In this document: piece after piece, positions 15,025 through 23,078 of the stretch
How the letters are laid out: every line of letters begins with the position of its first letter
Numbering within the stretch: position 1 is the stretch's first letter
NCBI GenBank assembly: GCA_002238505.1
Contig: MPMM01000009.1
Location: forward strand, 1-64,000
Direction of reading: 5' to 3'
Source: SAR202 cluster bacterium bin22
Lineage (GTDB): Bacteria > Chloroflexota > Dehalococcoidia > Lucifugimonadales > UBA3495
Length of the DNA stretch: 64,000 nucleotides
The notes under the pieces: model-generated
Databases searched by the model: none
What the model was told of the DNA's origin: nothing
Seen by the model: only the letters and a program-made list of their open reading frames with translations
Translations under genes and position numbers: made by a program

Positions 15025-16158
15025 CTAACGCAGGGGAGCGGCGTAAATCTGCCCGCCCTTGGGGCAGTCGGTGCAGGGGGCAGCGCTCCAGAGCGCGTTG
15101 CGGCTGCCTTCCCGGGCTATGCCCAGGGGCGCAAGGTGCCGTTCGTAAATCTCGCCGTAATTTCCCACCGACTTGATTACGGTCTGCGCCACCGTCACGT
15201 CCAGGCCCAGGTCTTCCTGGCCGAAGGAACCCTCCAGCCCCAGCAACCGGTCAACCGGGGTGTTGCCCGTAACCGAGGTGGGAACGTCGTCGGAGGTAAC
15301 TCCGTAGGCCTCGGCATAAATCAGGATGGCCATTACCATCTTGACGATGTCGTACCACTGGTCGTCACCGCTGGGCACCACCGGCCCCAGGGGTTCCTCA
15401 GATATAGTGCCGGGCAGAATGATGTGGTCATCCGGGCTGGCCAGTCCCTGGCGGGTGCTGACCAGGCCCGAGCGGTCGGTGGTCATGGCGTCGCACTGGC
15501 CGCCGGAGTAGGCGGTCTCAGTGGCTACATTGTCCGGGAAGGTCGTTATTGCGAAGTTCATCCCGTTTTGATTGCTGAAGTCCTGCAGGTTCAGTTCCGT
15601 GGTGGTGCCCTGCTGGACGCAGATGGAGGCATCCTGCAACTCCATGATTGTCGAGACTCCCATGCTCGTCGGGGCCATGAATCCCTGCCCGTCGTAGAAC
15701 ATGGTCTGGGCAAAGTTGCCCCACTGGACGTCCCTAGACGAGGTCCAGGTGGTATTGCGGGACATCATGTCTATTTCACCGGACTGCATAACCGGTCCCC
15801 GCTCGGCGGCGGTGGTGGGACGCAGCTCCAGGGCGTCCGGGTCGCCCAGCACGGCGGCGGCTACCGCCCGGCAGAGGTCAACATCGAAGCCGCGAATATT
15901 GCCGTCAGCGTCCAGAAACCCAAACCCGGCCAGTGTGTCATTGCCGGCGCAGACCAGTACTCCCCGCTCCCGAACCAGTTCCAGCCGGCTCGTCTCGGGT
16001 CCCGAGTCCGCCATTGCCTCCTGTACCCGGGCCTCTACGGTGGCTTCAATATCAGGAGCCGGGGCCGGCGCCACTGTCTCTTCCGGTGATGTGCAGGCCG
16101 CCAGCACAGCAAAAGCAAACAACGCGGTAATGATCGCAGCAATTTTGAACCTATTCAT
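15025..16158 (-). CDS. Amino-acid ABC transporter substrate-binding lipoprotein (AapJ-like)
   Basis: The 377-residue lipoprotein has signal and lipobox LAAC (Cys22), an Ala/Pro linker, then a family 3 binding domain (RGVLVCAGNDTLAGFGFLD, RGFDVDLCRAVAAAVLGD). It ends with the long C-terminal region typical of general L-amino-acid binding proteins (GNYGEIYERHLAPLGI). It would capture polar amino acids outside the membrane. No permease or ATPase genes are adjacent. The start has AAAGGAG ten bases upstream and a TATAAT box at 16206-16211. A hairpin terminator follows the gene, so it is likely transcribed alone. Confidence 0.9.
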   Translation of the reverse strand: MNRFKIAAIITALFAFAVLAACTSPEETVAPAPAPDIEATVEARVQEAMADSGPETSRLELVRERGVLVCAGNDTLAGFGFLDADGNIRGFDVDLCRAVAAAVLGDPDALELRPTTAAERGPVMQSGEIDMMSRNTTWTSSRDVQWGNFAQTMFYDGQGFMAPTSMGVSTIMELQDASICVQQGTTTELNLQDFSNQNGMNFAITTFPDNVATETAYSGGQCDAMTTDRSGLVSTRQGLASPDDHIILPGTISEEPLGPVVPSGDDQWYDIVKMVMAILIYAEAYGVTSDDVPTSVTGNTPVDRLLGLEGSFGQEDLGLDVTVAQTVIKSVGNYGEIYERHLAPLGIAREGSRNALWSAAPCTDCPKGGQIYAAPLR

Positions 16159-16478
16159 GATGGCGCAGGTCTCCTTTGAAAGAAAATGGCAGATACGGTC
16201 AATCCATTATACCTTGCGTTACGATGCTTGCCCGGACCAATGGTTTCCTGGACCTTGGCAACTTCTTCGGACGGCGCCCCCACCGCAAATGAAGGCCGAC
16301 GACGGGCAGCTAAGCCATCCGTCTTCGCCCGCGCTGAACTTGGTTCAACCCCGCATTTCGGGCTTCAGCCAGGATTGACCCGACAAAGGCTCTTCAAGGC
16401 TTGCCAGCCCGGTCAAAAATGGCTAGACTAGGGTACGCTTAAGTCAGATACTAGGGAGGAGGATCAAAGTTAAGCATT
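16159..16478. other. Intergenic region between divergent genes
   Basis: It carries the promoter of the amino-acid-binding lipoprotein (16206-16211, minus) and a GGAGGAGG purine stretch (16454-16462) ahead of the small plus-strand gene. Nothing else is recognisable. Confidence 0.5.
16206..16211 (-). promoter_or_regulatory. -10 box of the amino-acid-binding lipoprotein gene
   Basis: The minus strand reads GCAAGGTATAATGG, a consensus TATAAT about 48 nt before the ATG at 16158. The -35 is weak. Confidence 0.5.
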
Positions 16479-16664
16479 ATGTTTGATCAAAATTCACTCA
16501 CTGCTCTCTTCGACGAATTGCGGGACGAGTACGAACTGGAACCCGACTGGGAGGAAATTCAGAGGGACGCCCACTTGGCAGTGGCCCGGGTTGATGCCGG
16601 CCAGCCCCTTGGCAACGTGGATGCTCGAGTTGGTCCCCTGGTAGACAAGCACAATCCCGGCTAA
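16479..16664 (+). CDS. Small acidic hypothetical protein
   Basis: This 61-residue reading frame (MFDQNSLTALFDELRDEYEL..) encodes a small acidic, probably helical, soluble peptide of no recognised family. Support comes from its own signals. A strong purine stretch GGAGGAGG lies upstream, although 17 bases from the ATG. A near-perfect Rho-independent terminator lies 28 bases downstream. It is flanked by divergent genes, so it is a stand-alone transcription unit. It could instead be a small RNA with a fortuitous frame. Confidence 0.5.
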   Translation: MFDQNSLTALFDELRDEYELEPDWEEIQRDAHLAVARVDAGQPLGNVDARVGPLVDKHNPG

Positions 16665-16691
16665 ACGCTTTCCAACGATCACGGCGAAAAG

Positions 16692-16722
16692 AGAGGGACG
16701 GAAAACTCCGTCCCTCTTTTTT
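16692..16722 (+). terminator. Strong Rho-independent terminator
   Basis: AGAGGGACGGA-AAAC-TCCGTCCCTCT forms an 11-bp perfect stem followed by a T-run. It terminates the small gene at 16479. Confidence 0.9.
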
Positions 16723-16776
16723 GTTACCCGATTTCAAGCCTCACTGCCCCGCGCGCTACTTCCCACCGATAGCCAT

Positions 16777-17031
16777 TCAGGAGAACTTGACCCGCCATTG
16801 CTGGTAAAGGTAGAAGCCGATTATCGTCGCCGGAATGGCCAGCACCACCAGTGTAAGTACGACTATCAGCACCCACGGGTCCAGGGTGATGATGTGGTCC
16901 AGCCGCGCCTTGAGCCAAGCCAGGAAGTCCGGGTCAATGATATCGTCATGATGGGACGCCAGCCCCAATAGCAGAGTGAGACTTTCGCCTCCCATCCATT
17001 GCCCTGGCAGCCACAGTCCCATGCCAATCAT
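16777..17031 (-). CDS. Small single-pass membrane protein
   Basis: The 84-residue protein starts MIGMGLWLPGQWMGGESL, carries an acidic/His segment (ASHHDDIIDPDF) and ends with one clear membrane helix (PWVLIVVLTLVVLAIPATII) before a short basic tail. GGGAG lies five bases before the ATG at 17031, supporting this start. It follows the MFS gene by 35 bases on the same strand and may be its operon partner. No family is recognised. Confidence 0.6.
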   Translation of the reverse strand: MIGMGLWLPGQWMGGESLTLLLGLASHHDDIIDPDFLAWLKARLDHIITLDPWVLIVVLTLVVLAIPATIIGFYLYQQWRVKFS

Positions 17032-17066
17032 GCCAACTCCCGTCAAGCGGCCAAGTCTCCTGCGCT

Positions 17067-18395
17067 CTAGTCGCCGGCAGCCGGCGCTGCCACCGCCTCC
17101 ATCGTCTGGTAACGGGAAGAGTACTTCTTCTCCTTGATGGAGAACGCAAATACGGAAGCCGGGAACAGGAGCAGCCCGGCTATGAGGAAGGGTATGGTGT
17201 AGGAACCGGTCAGGTCGAAGAGTTCTCCCGCCAGCCAGATGCTGATTCCGCTGCCAACGGCGTGCACCAGGAAGGCAACGCCGGAAATCGTGCCCAGCGC
17301 CCGTACGCCGTAAACGTCCGCAATCAGGGCGGTGGTCAGGGGCGCCGTAGCAATCCAGGATATCCCAGCTACTACCGCAAAGATCAGCAGAGCCGGCGTT
17401 CCCAGTCCGAATATCTCCACGCTGGCCAGCATGAGCATGTAGGCCGTACCCCGCACGAAATAAACCAGCGCCAGCATGTTCTTGCGGCTGAACTTGTCCG
17501 ACAGAATGCCCGCGCCGATACTGCCCACCACGTTCAAACCCATCATCAGGGCGAAAATGAAGGCCGCGGTCTGCGGTCCAACCCCCAGGGAGTCCGCGAA
17601 GGGCACGAAATGGACCGACAGCACCGCCGTCGTGTAGCCGCAGGCAAAGTAGGCTATGGTCATCTGCCAGATGGGCATCGACCGGAATGACTGGGCCCAC
17701 CGGTCCGTATCCAGCATCCCCGCCATTCGTTGGGCGGCCGAACTGGTGGGGCTGTCCAGCGGATCATCATCGCCGTCAGGCCTGAGCGACAGGTCCTTCG
17801 GGTCGTCTTTCAGGAAGAAAAATGCCAGGGGGACCGACAGTACCAGAATCGCCACGCCAAAGGCGATCCAGGTCACCCGCCAGTTGGTGGACTGCAGCAG
17901 GTACATACCCAGGGGTACCAGGATCAGCCCTCCGGCAGAAAGACCGGAGGCGTTGAGGCCAACCACCGTGGCCCGCCGCCGCCGGAACCACCGGGACAGC
18001 AACGTACCCGTGTTGTTGAGGGACATGCCGCTCAACGCTATGGAAGAAACAATGCCGAACAGGAAGATCAGGTACAGGTAGTGGAAGGTCAAGCTCAGGG
18101 CTATCGTTGCTACGCCAAAGATGGCCAGGCTGACAACGATGACCCTGCGTCCGCCGAAACGGTCCAGCAACCGCCCCATGAATGGCTGGGTCAGTCCGTT
18201 AACCAGGAAGCCCAGGGCCGCCGCGAAGGAAATGGTGCCCCGGCTCCACTCGAACTCCTCGCTCATGGGAAGGACAAAAATACCGAAGCTGTTGCGGGCG
18301 CCGTTGGTAACGAAGGCTACGAAGATGCAGGTGGCAACGATATACCATCCGTAGAATATGGGTTTGCGCTGTTTGGCGCCTGCGTCAGGAGTCAT
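17067..18395 (-). CDS. MFS transporter (monocarboxylate/oxalate-antiporter type)
   Basis: The 442-residue protein has about twelve hydrophobic helices in two halves joined by a charged loop (KDDPKDLSLRPDGDDD, about residue 205). The MFS signature is seen as GRLLDRFGGRRV (about residue 80) and again in the second half as GILSDKFSRKNM. The N-terminal FYGWYIVATCIFVAF is typical of the OFA/monocarboxylate branch (GW-x-IV). The likely substrate is an organic anion, but this is inferred from family resemblance only. Start ATG 18395 was chosen over TTG 18398. Confidence 0.85.
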   Translation of the reverse strand: MTPDAGAKQRKPIFYGWYIVATCIFVAFVTNGARNSFGIFVLPMSEEFEWSRGTISFAAALGFLVNGLTQPFMGRLLDRFGGRRVIVVSLAIFGVATIALSLTFHYLYLIFLFGIVSSIALSGMSLNNTGTLLSRWFRRRRATVVGLNASGLSAGGLILVPLGMYLLQSTNWRVTWIAFGVAILVLSVPLAFFFLKDDPKDLSLRPDGDDDPLDSPTSSAAQRMAGMLDTDRWAQSFRSMPIWQMTIAYFACGYTTAVLSVHFVPFADSLGVGPQTAAFIFALMMGLNVVGSIGAGILSDKFSRKNMLALVYFVRGTAYMLMLASVEIFGLGTPALLIFAVVAGISWIATAPLTTALIADVYGVRALGTISGVAFLVHAVGSGISIWLAGELFDLTGSYTIPFLIAGLLLFPASVFAFSIKEKKYSSRYQTMEAVAAPAAGD

Positions 18396-18838
18396 CAAGC
18401 CCGCCTGGATCAGTATGGGGAGAATTATACACCCACGGGGAACAGAGGCTTGCCCCGCAGTGCAGGCAATGGCATGTCAGCTAAACCTTATCTCAAATTG
18501 CCACCTGGTCTCTCAGCCGGAAAGGAACGAGGAACCTGCAGGAACAGCTGGCCCTAACCGTGCCAGGCGCATCGCCATGCGCCCCCGCAGGGTAAACCCT
18601 CGCTTCCGTCCCCAATTCCCCCAACAAGAGTCTTGGATCAGTAAACCCCTTTAGAGACTATCTCAAAATCCCTTCCCCCTTGACGGGGGAAGGTTAGGAT
18701 GGGGGTGATCCCTTGCCCCTCGACGGGGGAAGGTTAGAGCCTGTCCTGGGCCTGCCGAAGAAATGGAGGTGAAAAGCAATCTCTTTTGCTGCCGCATCTT
18801 GCCCCATGCTCTGCCTTGAATAATCTTGAGATAGTTCC
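18396..18838. other. Spacer containing a MITE-like element
   Basis: No gene is supported. The right half is the MITE-like element D1; the left half has only degenerate repeat fragments. Confidence 0.6.
18656..18836. mobile_element. MITE-like element D, copy 1
   Basis: The termini GACTATCTCAAAATC and AATCTTGAGATAGTT form a 15-bp inverted repeat with three mismatches. The element at 46709-46825 has the same ends and interior (CCTTCCCCCTTGACGGGGG, AAAAGCAATCTCTTTTGCTG). Copy 1 carries an extra 60-bp module. TTAG at 18651-18654 and 18839-18842 may be a target-site duplication. The second TTAG includes the stop codon of the Xer gene. Confidence 0.75.
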
Positions 18839-19819
18839 TTAGTCCTTCGCGGCCCGGGGATGAAAGTTCAGGTAGGCGGCCCTGGCTTCCTGCTTGGTTA
18901 TGTGGGTGTATATCTGCGTCGTAGTTGGGCTGGAATGGCCCAGCAGTTCCTGGATTACCCGCAGGTCGGCGTCGCCCTCCAGCATGTGGCTGGCGAAAGT
19001 GTGGCGCAGGGTGTGGGTGTGAACGCCATCGCGAAGGCCGGCTCTGGCAGCGTACCCCTTGACCACCTTTTCGATGGAACGGCGGGACAGTCGCTTTCCG
19101 TACCGGTTCAGGAATAGAGCCTCGGTGGGCTTCTCCAGCAGTTGAGGTCTTGCCTCGTCCATGTATTTCTGCAGAGCATCGGCGGTGGGCTGTCCGAACA
19201 GGACCCACCGCTCCTTCGAGCCCTTGCCCTCCACCAGTATCTGCCGCTGCTCAAACTTCACATCGGGCAGGTCCATGCCATTAATCTCGGCCAAGCGGAC
19301 TCCGCAGGAATACAGCACCTCCAGGATAGCCCGGTCCCGTATGCCGAACAGGTCCTCTTCGCCGGGGGCTTCCAGCAGGCGCACCGTTTCCTGTTTGCCT
19401 ATGAATGAGGGCAGTGGTTTTTCCACTTTCACTTGGAGGCTGCGCCCCGAAGGCACAGGGCAGTGCTTGAACATCCCCTGCTGGACCAGGAACTGGTAAA
19501 AAGAGCGCAGCGCCGTCAGCTTACGCACGATGCTGACCCGGGCGTAGCCCTCCTTCTGCTTGCGGCCGGAATAGGGGTGCCTGGTTTCCCGCGCTTCGGT
19601 GGCCAGCCAGGCCAGGTAGCTGCGGGCCAAGCGCCGGTTCATGTCCGACAACGCGTGTCCCCCGTCAGACACATACCGAAAAAAGGATTCCAGGTCGGTG
19701 AGATATACGCGGACGGTGTTGTCGGAGAGGCCCCGCTGCCCTCTCAGGTAGTTCTCGTACTTTGCGGCCAACTCGGAGTCGGGGGACGAGGGAACGGCTG
19801 TTTCGGTAAGGGTTGCCAT
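18839..19819 (-). CDS. xerC: Tyrosine recombinase XerC/XerD
   Basis: The 326-residue recombinase has an N-terminal SAM-like core-binding domain (LRGQRGLSDNTVRVYLTDL). The catalytic domain shows Arg in SCGVRLAEI, Lys in EGKGSKERWV, HxxR in HTHTLRHTFASHML, His in LLGHSSPTTTQ and Tyr in QIYTHITK. It resolves chromosome dimers at dif sites with a partner, or acts as a lone Xer. The SD AAGGGAG lies before ATG 19819. A MITE-like element abuts the stop codon. There is no sign of a phage or integron nearby. Confidence 0.9.
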   Translation of the reverse strand: MATLTETAVPSSPDSELAAKYENYLRGQRGLSDNTVRVYLTDLESFFRYVSDGGHALSDMNRRLARSYLAWLATEARETRHPYSGRKQKEGYARVSIVRKLTALRSFYQFLVQQGMFKHCPVPSGRSLQVKVEKPLPSFIGKQETVRLLEAPGEEDLFGIRDRAILEVLYSCGVRLAEINGMDLPDVKFEQRQILVEGKGSKERWVLFGQPTADALQKYMDEARPQLLEKPTEALFLNRYGKRLSRRSIEKVVKGYAARAGLRDGVHTHTLRHTFASHMLEGDADLRVIQELLGHSSPTTTQIYTHITKQEARAAYLNFHPRAAKD

Positions 19820-20053
19820 GCTGGACTCCCTTGGATTGGGATAATTCCAGCATAGCGACGAGTCTCTGGATTTGCGTTTATGGCAGCCGACCCGTTTGGG
19901 TCATTTCAGCGCCCGCGACGAGCTTGGAAGCTGTACCTGGCCGGACTGTCGGTCCTAAACCAAAGCTGGGGTGGGATGTGCATTGCCTTTCTATCGGCTA
20001 TGGTGTGCCATCTATCGGGCATGACGCTTATGCCGAATTTGATATGGCTCCCG

Positions 20054-20158
20054 GGTAGGGGCGCACGGCCGTGCGCCCCTGCGGTTCAGGGAAGATCTGA
20101 ACTACTACCACTCCAATGCCAGGTACCCTTGATGTAGTTTTCACCGTGGCTTTGGTTT
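20054..20158. repeat. Repeat C, copy 2
   Basis: It is the nearly identical partner of 6150-6254, with the palindrome (20055-20080) followed by the conserved 75-base tail ending GTTTTCACCGTGGCTTTGG. Confidence 0.8.
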
Positions 20159-20378
20159 AGTACGCAATGACAGCGTCCCTGTTTTGGTGATTTGCTGGCG
20201 GAACCGCGGCCGGGGCAGGCTCGGTTCGCGACCCCCCCGCGGGTAACCCGACCACCTGAAGGACAACCAGTGGACGCTGGGGCCATAACCCTGTTGCGGG
20301 CATCAACCCCACCCTGATCTTTCCTCACCCGAAAAAAAGGAAAGCTCAAGAGCGTTCTTTAGACCCCCAAGTCAATTG

Positions 20379-20474
20379 CATATCAGCTTTGGGGCAACCC
20401 CGTCGTTCCCGCGCCGGCAGGAACCTCGCACCTGGAGAGAATTACCGTTGACGTGAAATTCTCCAAGTGCGATA
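20379..20474. repeat. Dispersed repeat A, copy 3
   Basis: It runs GCATATCAGCTTTGGGGCAA through GTTGACGTGAAATTCTCC to AAGTGCGATAG, immediately beyond the topA stop codon. It aligns with copies at 4821 and 25395. Confidence 0.7.
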
Positions 20475-20480
20475 GCCTTG

Positions 20481-23078
20481 TCAGTCCCCTACTGTTGCCA
20501 GTTCCTGCTCCCGACCGGAGTTTCCATCCCCATCCGACGTGTTCTGGGGAGCGTCCACCTTCCAGGCGCATACCGTGCAGGCTTGGCTGCCGTCCCGATT
20601 CGCCACCATCAACCCCTGGCATTCGGGGCAGGGCTCGGGCAGGGGACGCCGGTTGTTGGTGTACTTGCATTCCGGATAGTTGGCGCACCCGTAGAAAACT
20701 CCCCGACGGCTTCCCCGTTCCACCAGGTCTCCCCCGCAGCGAGGGCAGGAAGCGCCGGTCTTCATCGGGTGGGTATTCTTGCACGTCGGGTAGTCACTGC
20801 AGGCGATGAACTTGCCGTACCTGCCCGTCTTGAGCACCATGGGCTTGCCGCACTGTTCGCAGACCTCGTCGGTCTCTGTGTCGGCGGCGCCTGCCTCATC
20901 CTCGGCATCCTTAATCTGCTTTGTGGTCCGGCACTGGGGATAGCCCGTACAGGCCATGAACCGGCCAAACCGTCCCGTCTTGATTACCATGGGCATGCCG
21001 CAGTTATCGCAGACCTCGTCGGTGGCCTCGTCGTCCGGCTTCACCCGGGGCATATTCTCGTTGGCGTTGAGCAGCTCCTGGGCAAAGGGCCCGTAAAACT
21101 CCTCCAGCATGGGCACCCAGTCCCGTTCGCCCTGCGACACTTCGTCCAGCTTCTCCTCCATCTGCGCGGTAAAGTCCGGATTCATAATCTCGGTGAAGAA
21201 CTGGGCCAGCAGGTCCGACACCGTTGTTCCCAGCAGGGTGGGATGCAGGCTGTTGCCTTCCTTGTCCACGTATTTGCGATTCAGCAGCACGCCGATGGTG
21301 GGGGCGTAGGTGCTGGGGCGCCCGATGCCCCGCTCTTCCATGGCCTTGACAAGCGTGGCCTCGGTGAACCGGGGCGGCGGCTGGGTGAAGTGCTGGTTGG
21401 CTTCCAGTTGCTGGCAGTTCAGCGTATCCCCCTGGGTCAGTTCCGGCAGGGAGTTGGAGTTTTCCTCCTCGTCGCCCTCATCCCGGCCCTCCAGGTACAG
21501 CGTACGGAAGCCGGGGAACTTCAACACCGAACCCGTGGCCCGGAAGTTGAACACCTGCCCCGCTTCTCCGCTGGCATTGGGCTTGCAGGCGGCGTCTATG
21601 TTTACCGTAGTGGCGTCAGACCGGGCATCGGCCATCTGGCTGGCCAGCATTCTCGACCAGATTAGGCCGTAAAGCCGGAATTGCTCGGCGCTAAGGTGGT
21701 CTTTAAGGGAATCAGGAGTCCGGGCAATGGATGTGGGCCGGATGGCCTCGTGGGCTTCCTGCGCCGCCTTGGTCCGGGTCCGATAGCTCCGGGGCTTGTC
21801 CGGGAGGTATTCCTTCCCGTACCGGCCGCTGATATACTGGCGCGCCTCCTGTATCGCCGTCTCCGCCACCTGGGTGGAATCGGTCCTCATATAGGTGATC
21901 AGCCCCACCGACCCTTCGCTGCCTACCGACAGGCCCTCGTATAGCTGCTGGGCCACCGACATGGTCCGCTGGGCCGTGAAACGCAGCTTGCGGCCGGCTT
22001 CCTGCTGCATGGTGCTGGTGGTAAAGGGCGCCGCCGGGCGCTGCCGCACTTCCCGCTTGCGTACCTCGGCCACGGTATAGGCCGCATCCTTCAGTTCCGC
22101 CTCGTAAGCCCGGGCCTCTTCTTCAACCCCGATGGTCAACCGGCGGCGATTCCCCTTTACGGAGTGCAGCCACGCGGGGAAGAGATTGGCTTTGGTGGCG
22201 GCGTCAGCGGACTTGTGCAGCTGGGCATCCAGCGTCCACGACTCTTCGGGCACAAAGACCGTGATTTCCTTTTCCCGATCGGTTACCAGCTTAAGGGCCA
22301 CCGACTGCACCCGACCCGCCGAAAGTCCCCGCTGGACTCGTTTGGCCAGCAGGGGGCTGATCTGGTAACCCACCAGGCGGTCAAGAATGCGCCGGGCCTG
22401 CTGGGCGTTGACCAGCTTCATATCAATTTCGCGGGGATGCTGAAAGGCTTCCTCAACAGCGTCCTTCGTAATCTCATGAAAGACCACCCGCTTGGGCGCC
22501 TTGCCGGTATCCTTGTCCCAGCCGGCGGCCGTCTGCAGGTGCCAGGATATGGCCTCCCCTTCCCGGTCCGGGTCGGTGGCCAGGAAAATATCCGCCGCTT
22601 CGTCCCCGGCCCGCTTTATCTCCTTCACCAGCGGCATCTTGTCACGCATGGTGACGTAGGTGGGCTCGAATTCCTTCTCCAGGTCCACACCCATCTTGCT
22701 CTTGGGCAGGTCTCTAACGTGCCCCTGGGACGCCGTGACCACATACCGGTTGCCCAGAATCTGACCGACCGTACGGGCCTTGGCGGGAGATTCAACGATT
22801 ACCAGCCGCTTGCCGGCCGTCTTGCCAAGGCTGCGGACGCCCTGGCTGGCGGCGCGGGTGCTGGCCGACGCGGCTCGACCCTTTCCGGCTCCGGTTGACG
22901 CCTTGGCCGTAGTCTTGGCTGTTGATTTGGCCGCAGTCTTGCCCGACGCCTTGCCGGCGGGTTTGCTCGCTGCCTTGGCGCGAGTGGACTTGGCCTTGAC
23001 CGTCCGGCTCGTCATGCTGTCCGGCTTTTTCTTGCTGCCGGCCTTGGCCCTGGTAGAAGTATCTTGCTTAGTTGCCAT
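20481..23078 (-). CDS. topA: DNA topoisomerase I with basic N-terminal tail
   Basis: This 865-residue type IA topoisomerase relaxes negative supercoils. The Toprim domain (KRLVIVESPAKARTV; TDPDREGEAISWHL), the catalytic Tyr in GLITYMRTDSTQVAE and the GRPSTYAPTI motif are present. Four C-terminal four-cysteine zinc ribbons follow (CDNCGM..C..C, CEQCGK, CPRCGG, CPECQG). Unusually, about 88 residues precede the Toprim domain. They are made almost only of Lys, Ala, Ser, Thr and Gly (for example KTAAKSTAKTTAKASTGAG), like a histone H1 or AlgP tail. The start ATG overlaps the dprA 3' end by 11 nt, so dprA-topA is an operon. Confidence 0.96.
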   Translation of the reverse strand: MATKQDTSTRAKAGSKKKPDSMTSRTVKAKSTRAKAASKPAGKASGKTAAKSTAKTTAKASTGAGKGRAASASTRAASQGVRSLGKTAGKRLVIVESPAKARTVGQILGNRYVVTASQGHVRDLPKSKMGVDLEKEFEPTYVTMRDKMPLVKEIKRAGDEAADIFLATDPDREGEAISWHLQTAAGWDKDTGKAPKRVVFHEITKDAVEEAFQHPREIDMKLVNAQQARRILDRLVGYQISPLLAKRVQRGLSAGRVQSVALKLVTDREKEITVFVPEESWTLDAQLHKSADAATKANLFPAWLHSVKGNRRRLTIGVEEEARAYEAELKDAAYTVAEVRKREVRQRPAAPFTTSTMQQEAGRKLRFTAQRTMSVAQQLYEGLSVGSEGSVGLITYMRTDSTQVAETAIQEARQYISGRYGKEYLPDKPRSYRTRTKAAQEAHEAIRPTSIARTPDSLKDHLSAEQFRLYGLIWSRMLASQMADARSDATTVNIDAACKPNASGEAGQVFNFRATGSVLKFPGFRTLYLEGRDEGDEEENSNSLPELTQGDTLNCQQLEANQHFTQPPPRFTEATLVKAMEERGIGRPSTYAPTIGVLLNRKYVDKEGNSLHPTLLGTTVSDLLAQFFTEIMNPDFTAQMEEKLDEVSQGERDWVPMLEEFYGPFAQELLNANENMPRVKPDDEATDEVCDNCGMPMVIKTGRFGRFMACTGYPQCRTTKQIKDAEDEAGAADTETDEVCEQCGKPMVLKTGRYGKFIACSDYPTCKNTHPMKTGASCPRCGGDLVERGSRRGVFYGCANYPECKYTNNRRPLPEPCPECQGLMVANRDGSQACTVCAWKVDAPQNTSDGDGNSGREQELATVGD

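Larger units (their letters stand above)
19820..20480. other. Repeat-rich spacer upstream of xerC and beyond topA
   Basis: It contains repeat C copy 2 (20054-20158) and repeat A copy 3 (20379-20474). No gene is supported. Confidence 0.6.

Noticed and set aside
18839-19819. Integrase of a prophage or genomic island
   Set aside because: The recombinase has Xer-type length and motifs, is not next to a tRNA, and no phage genes are near. XerC/D is the simpler call.
20478-21665. Plus-strand frame over the topA 3' half
   Set aside because: It lies antisense to the zinc ribbons of topA; its sequence shows no domain.
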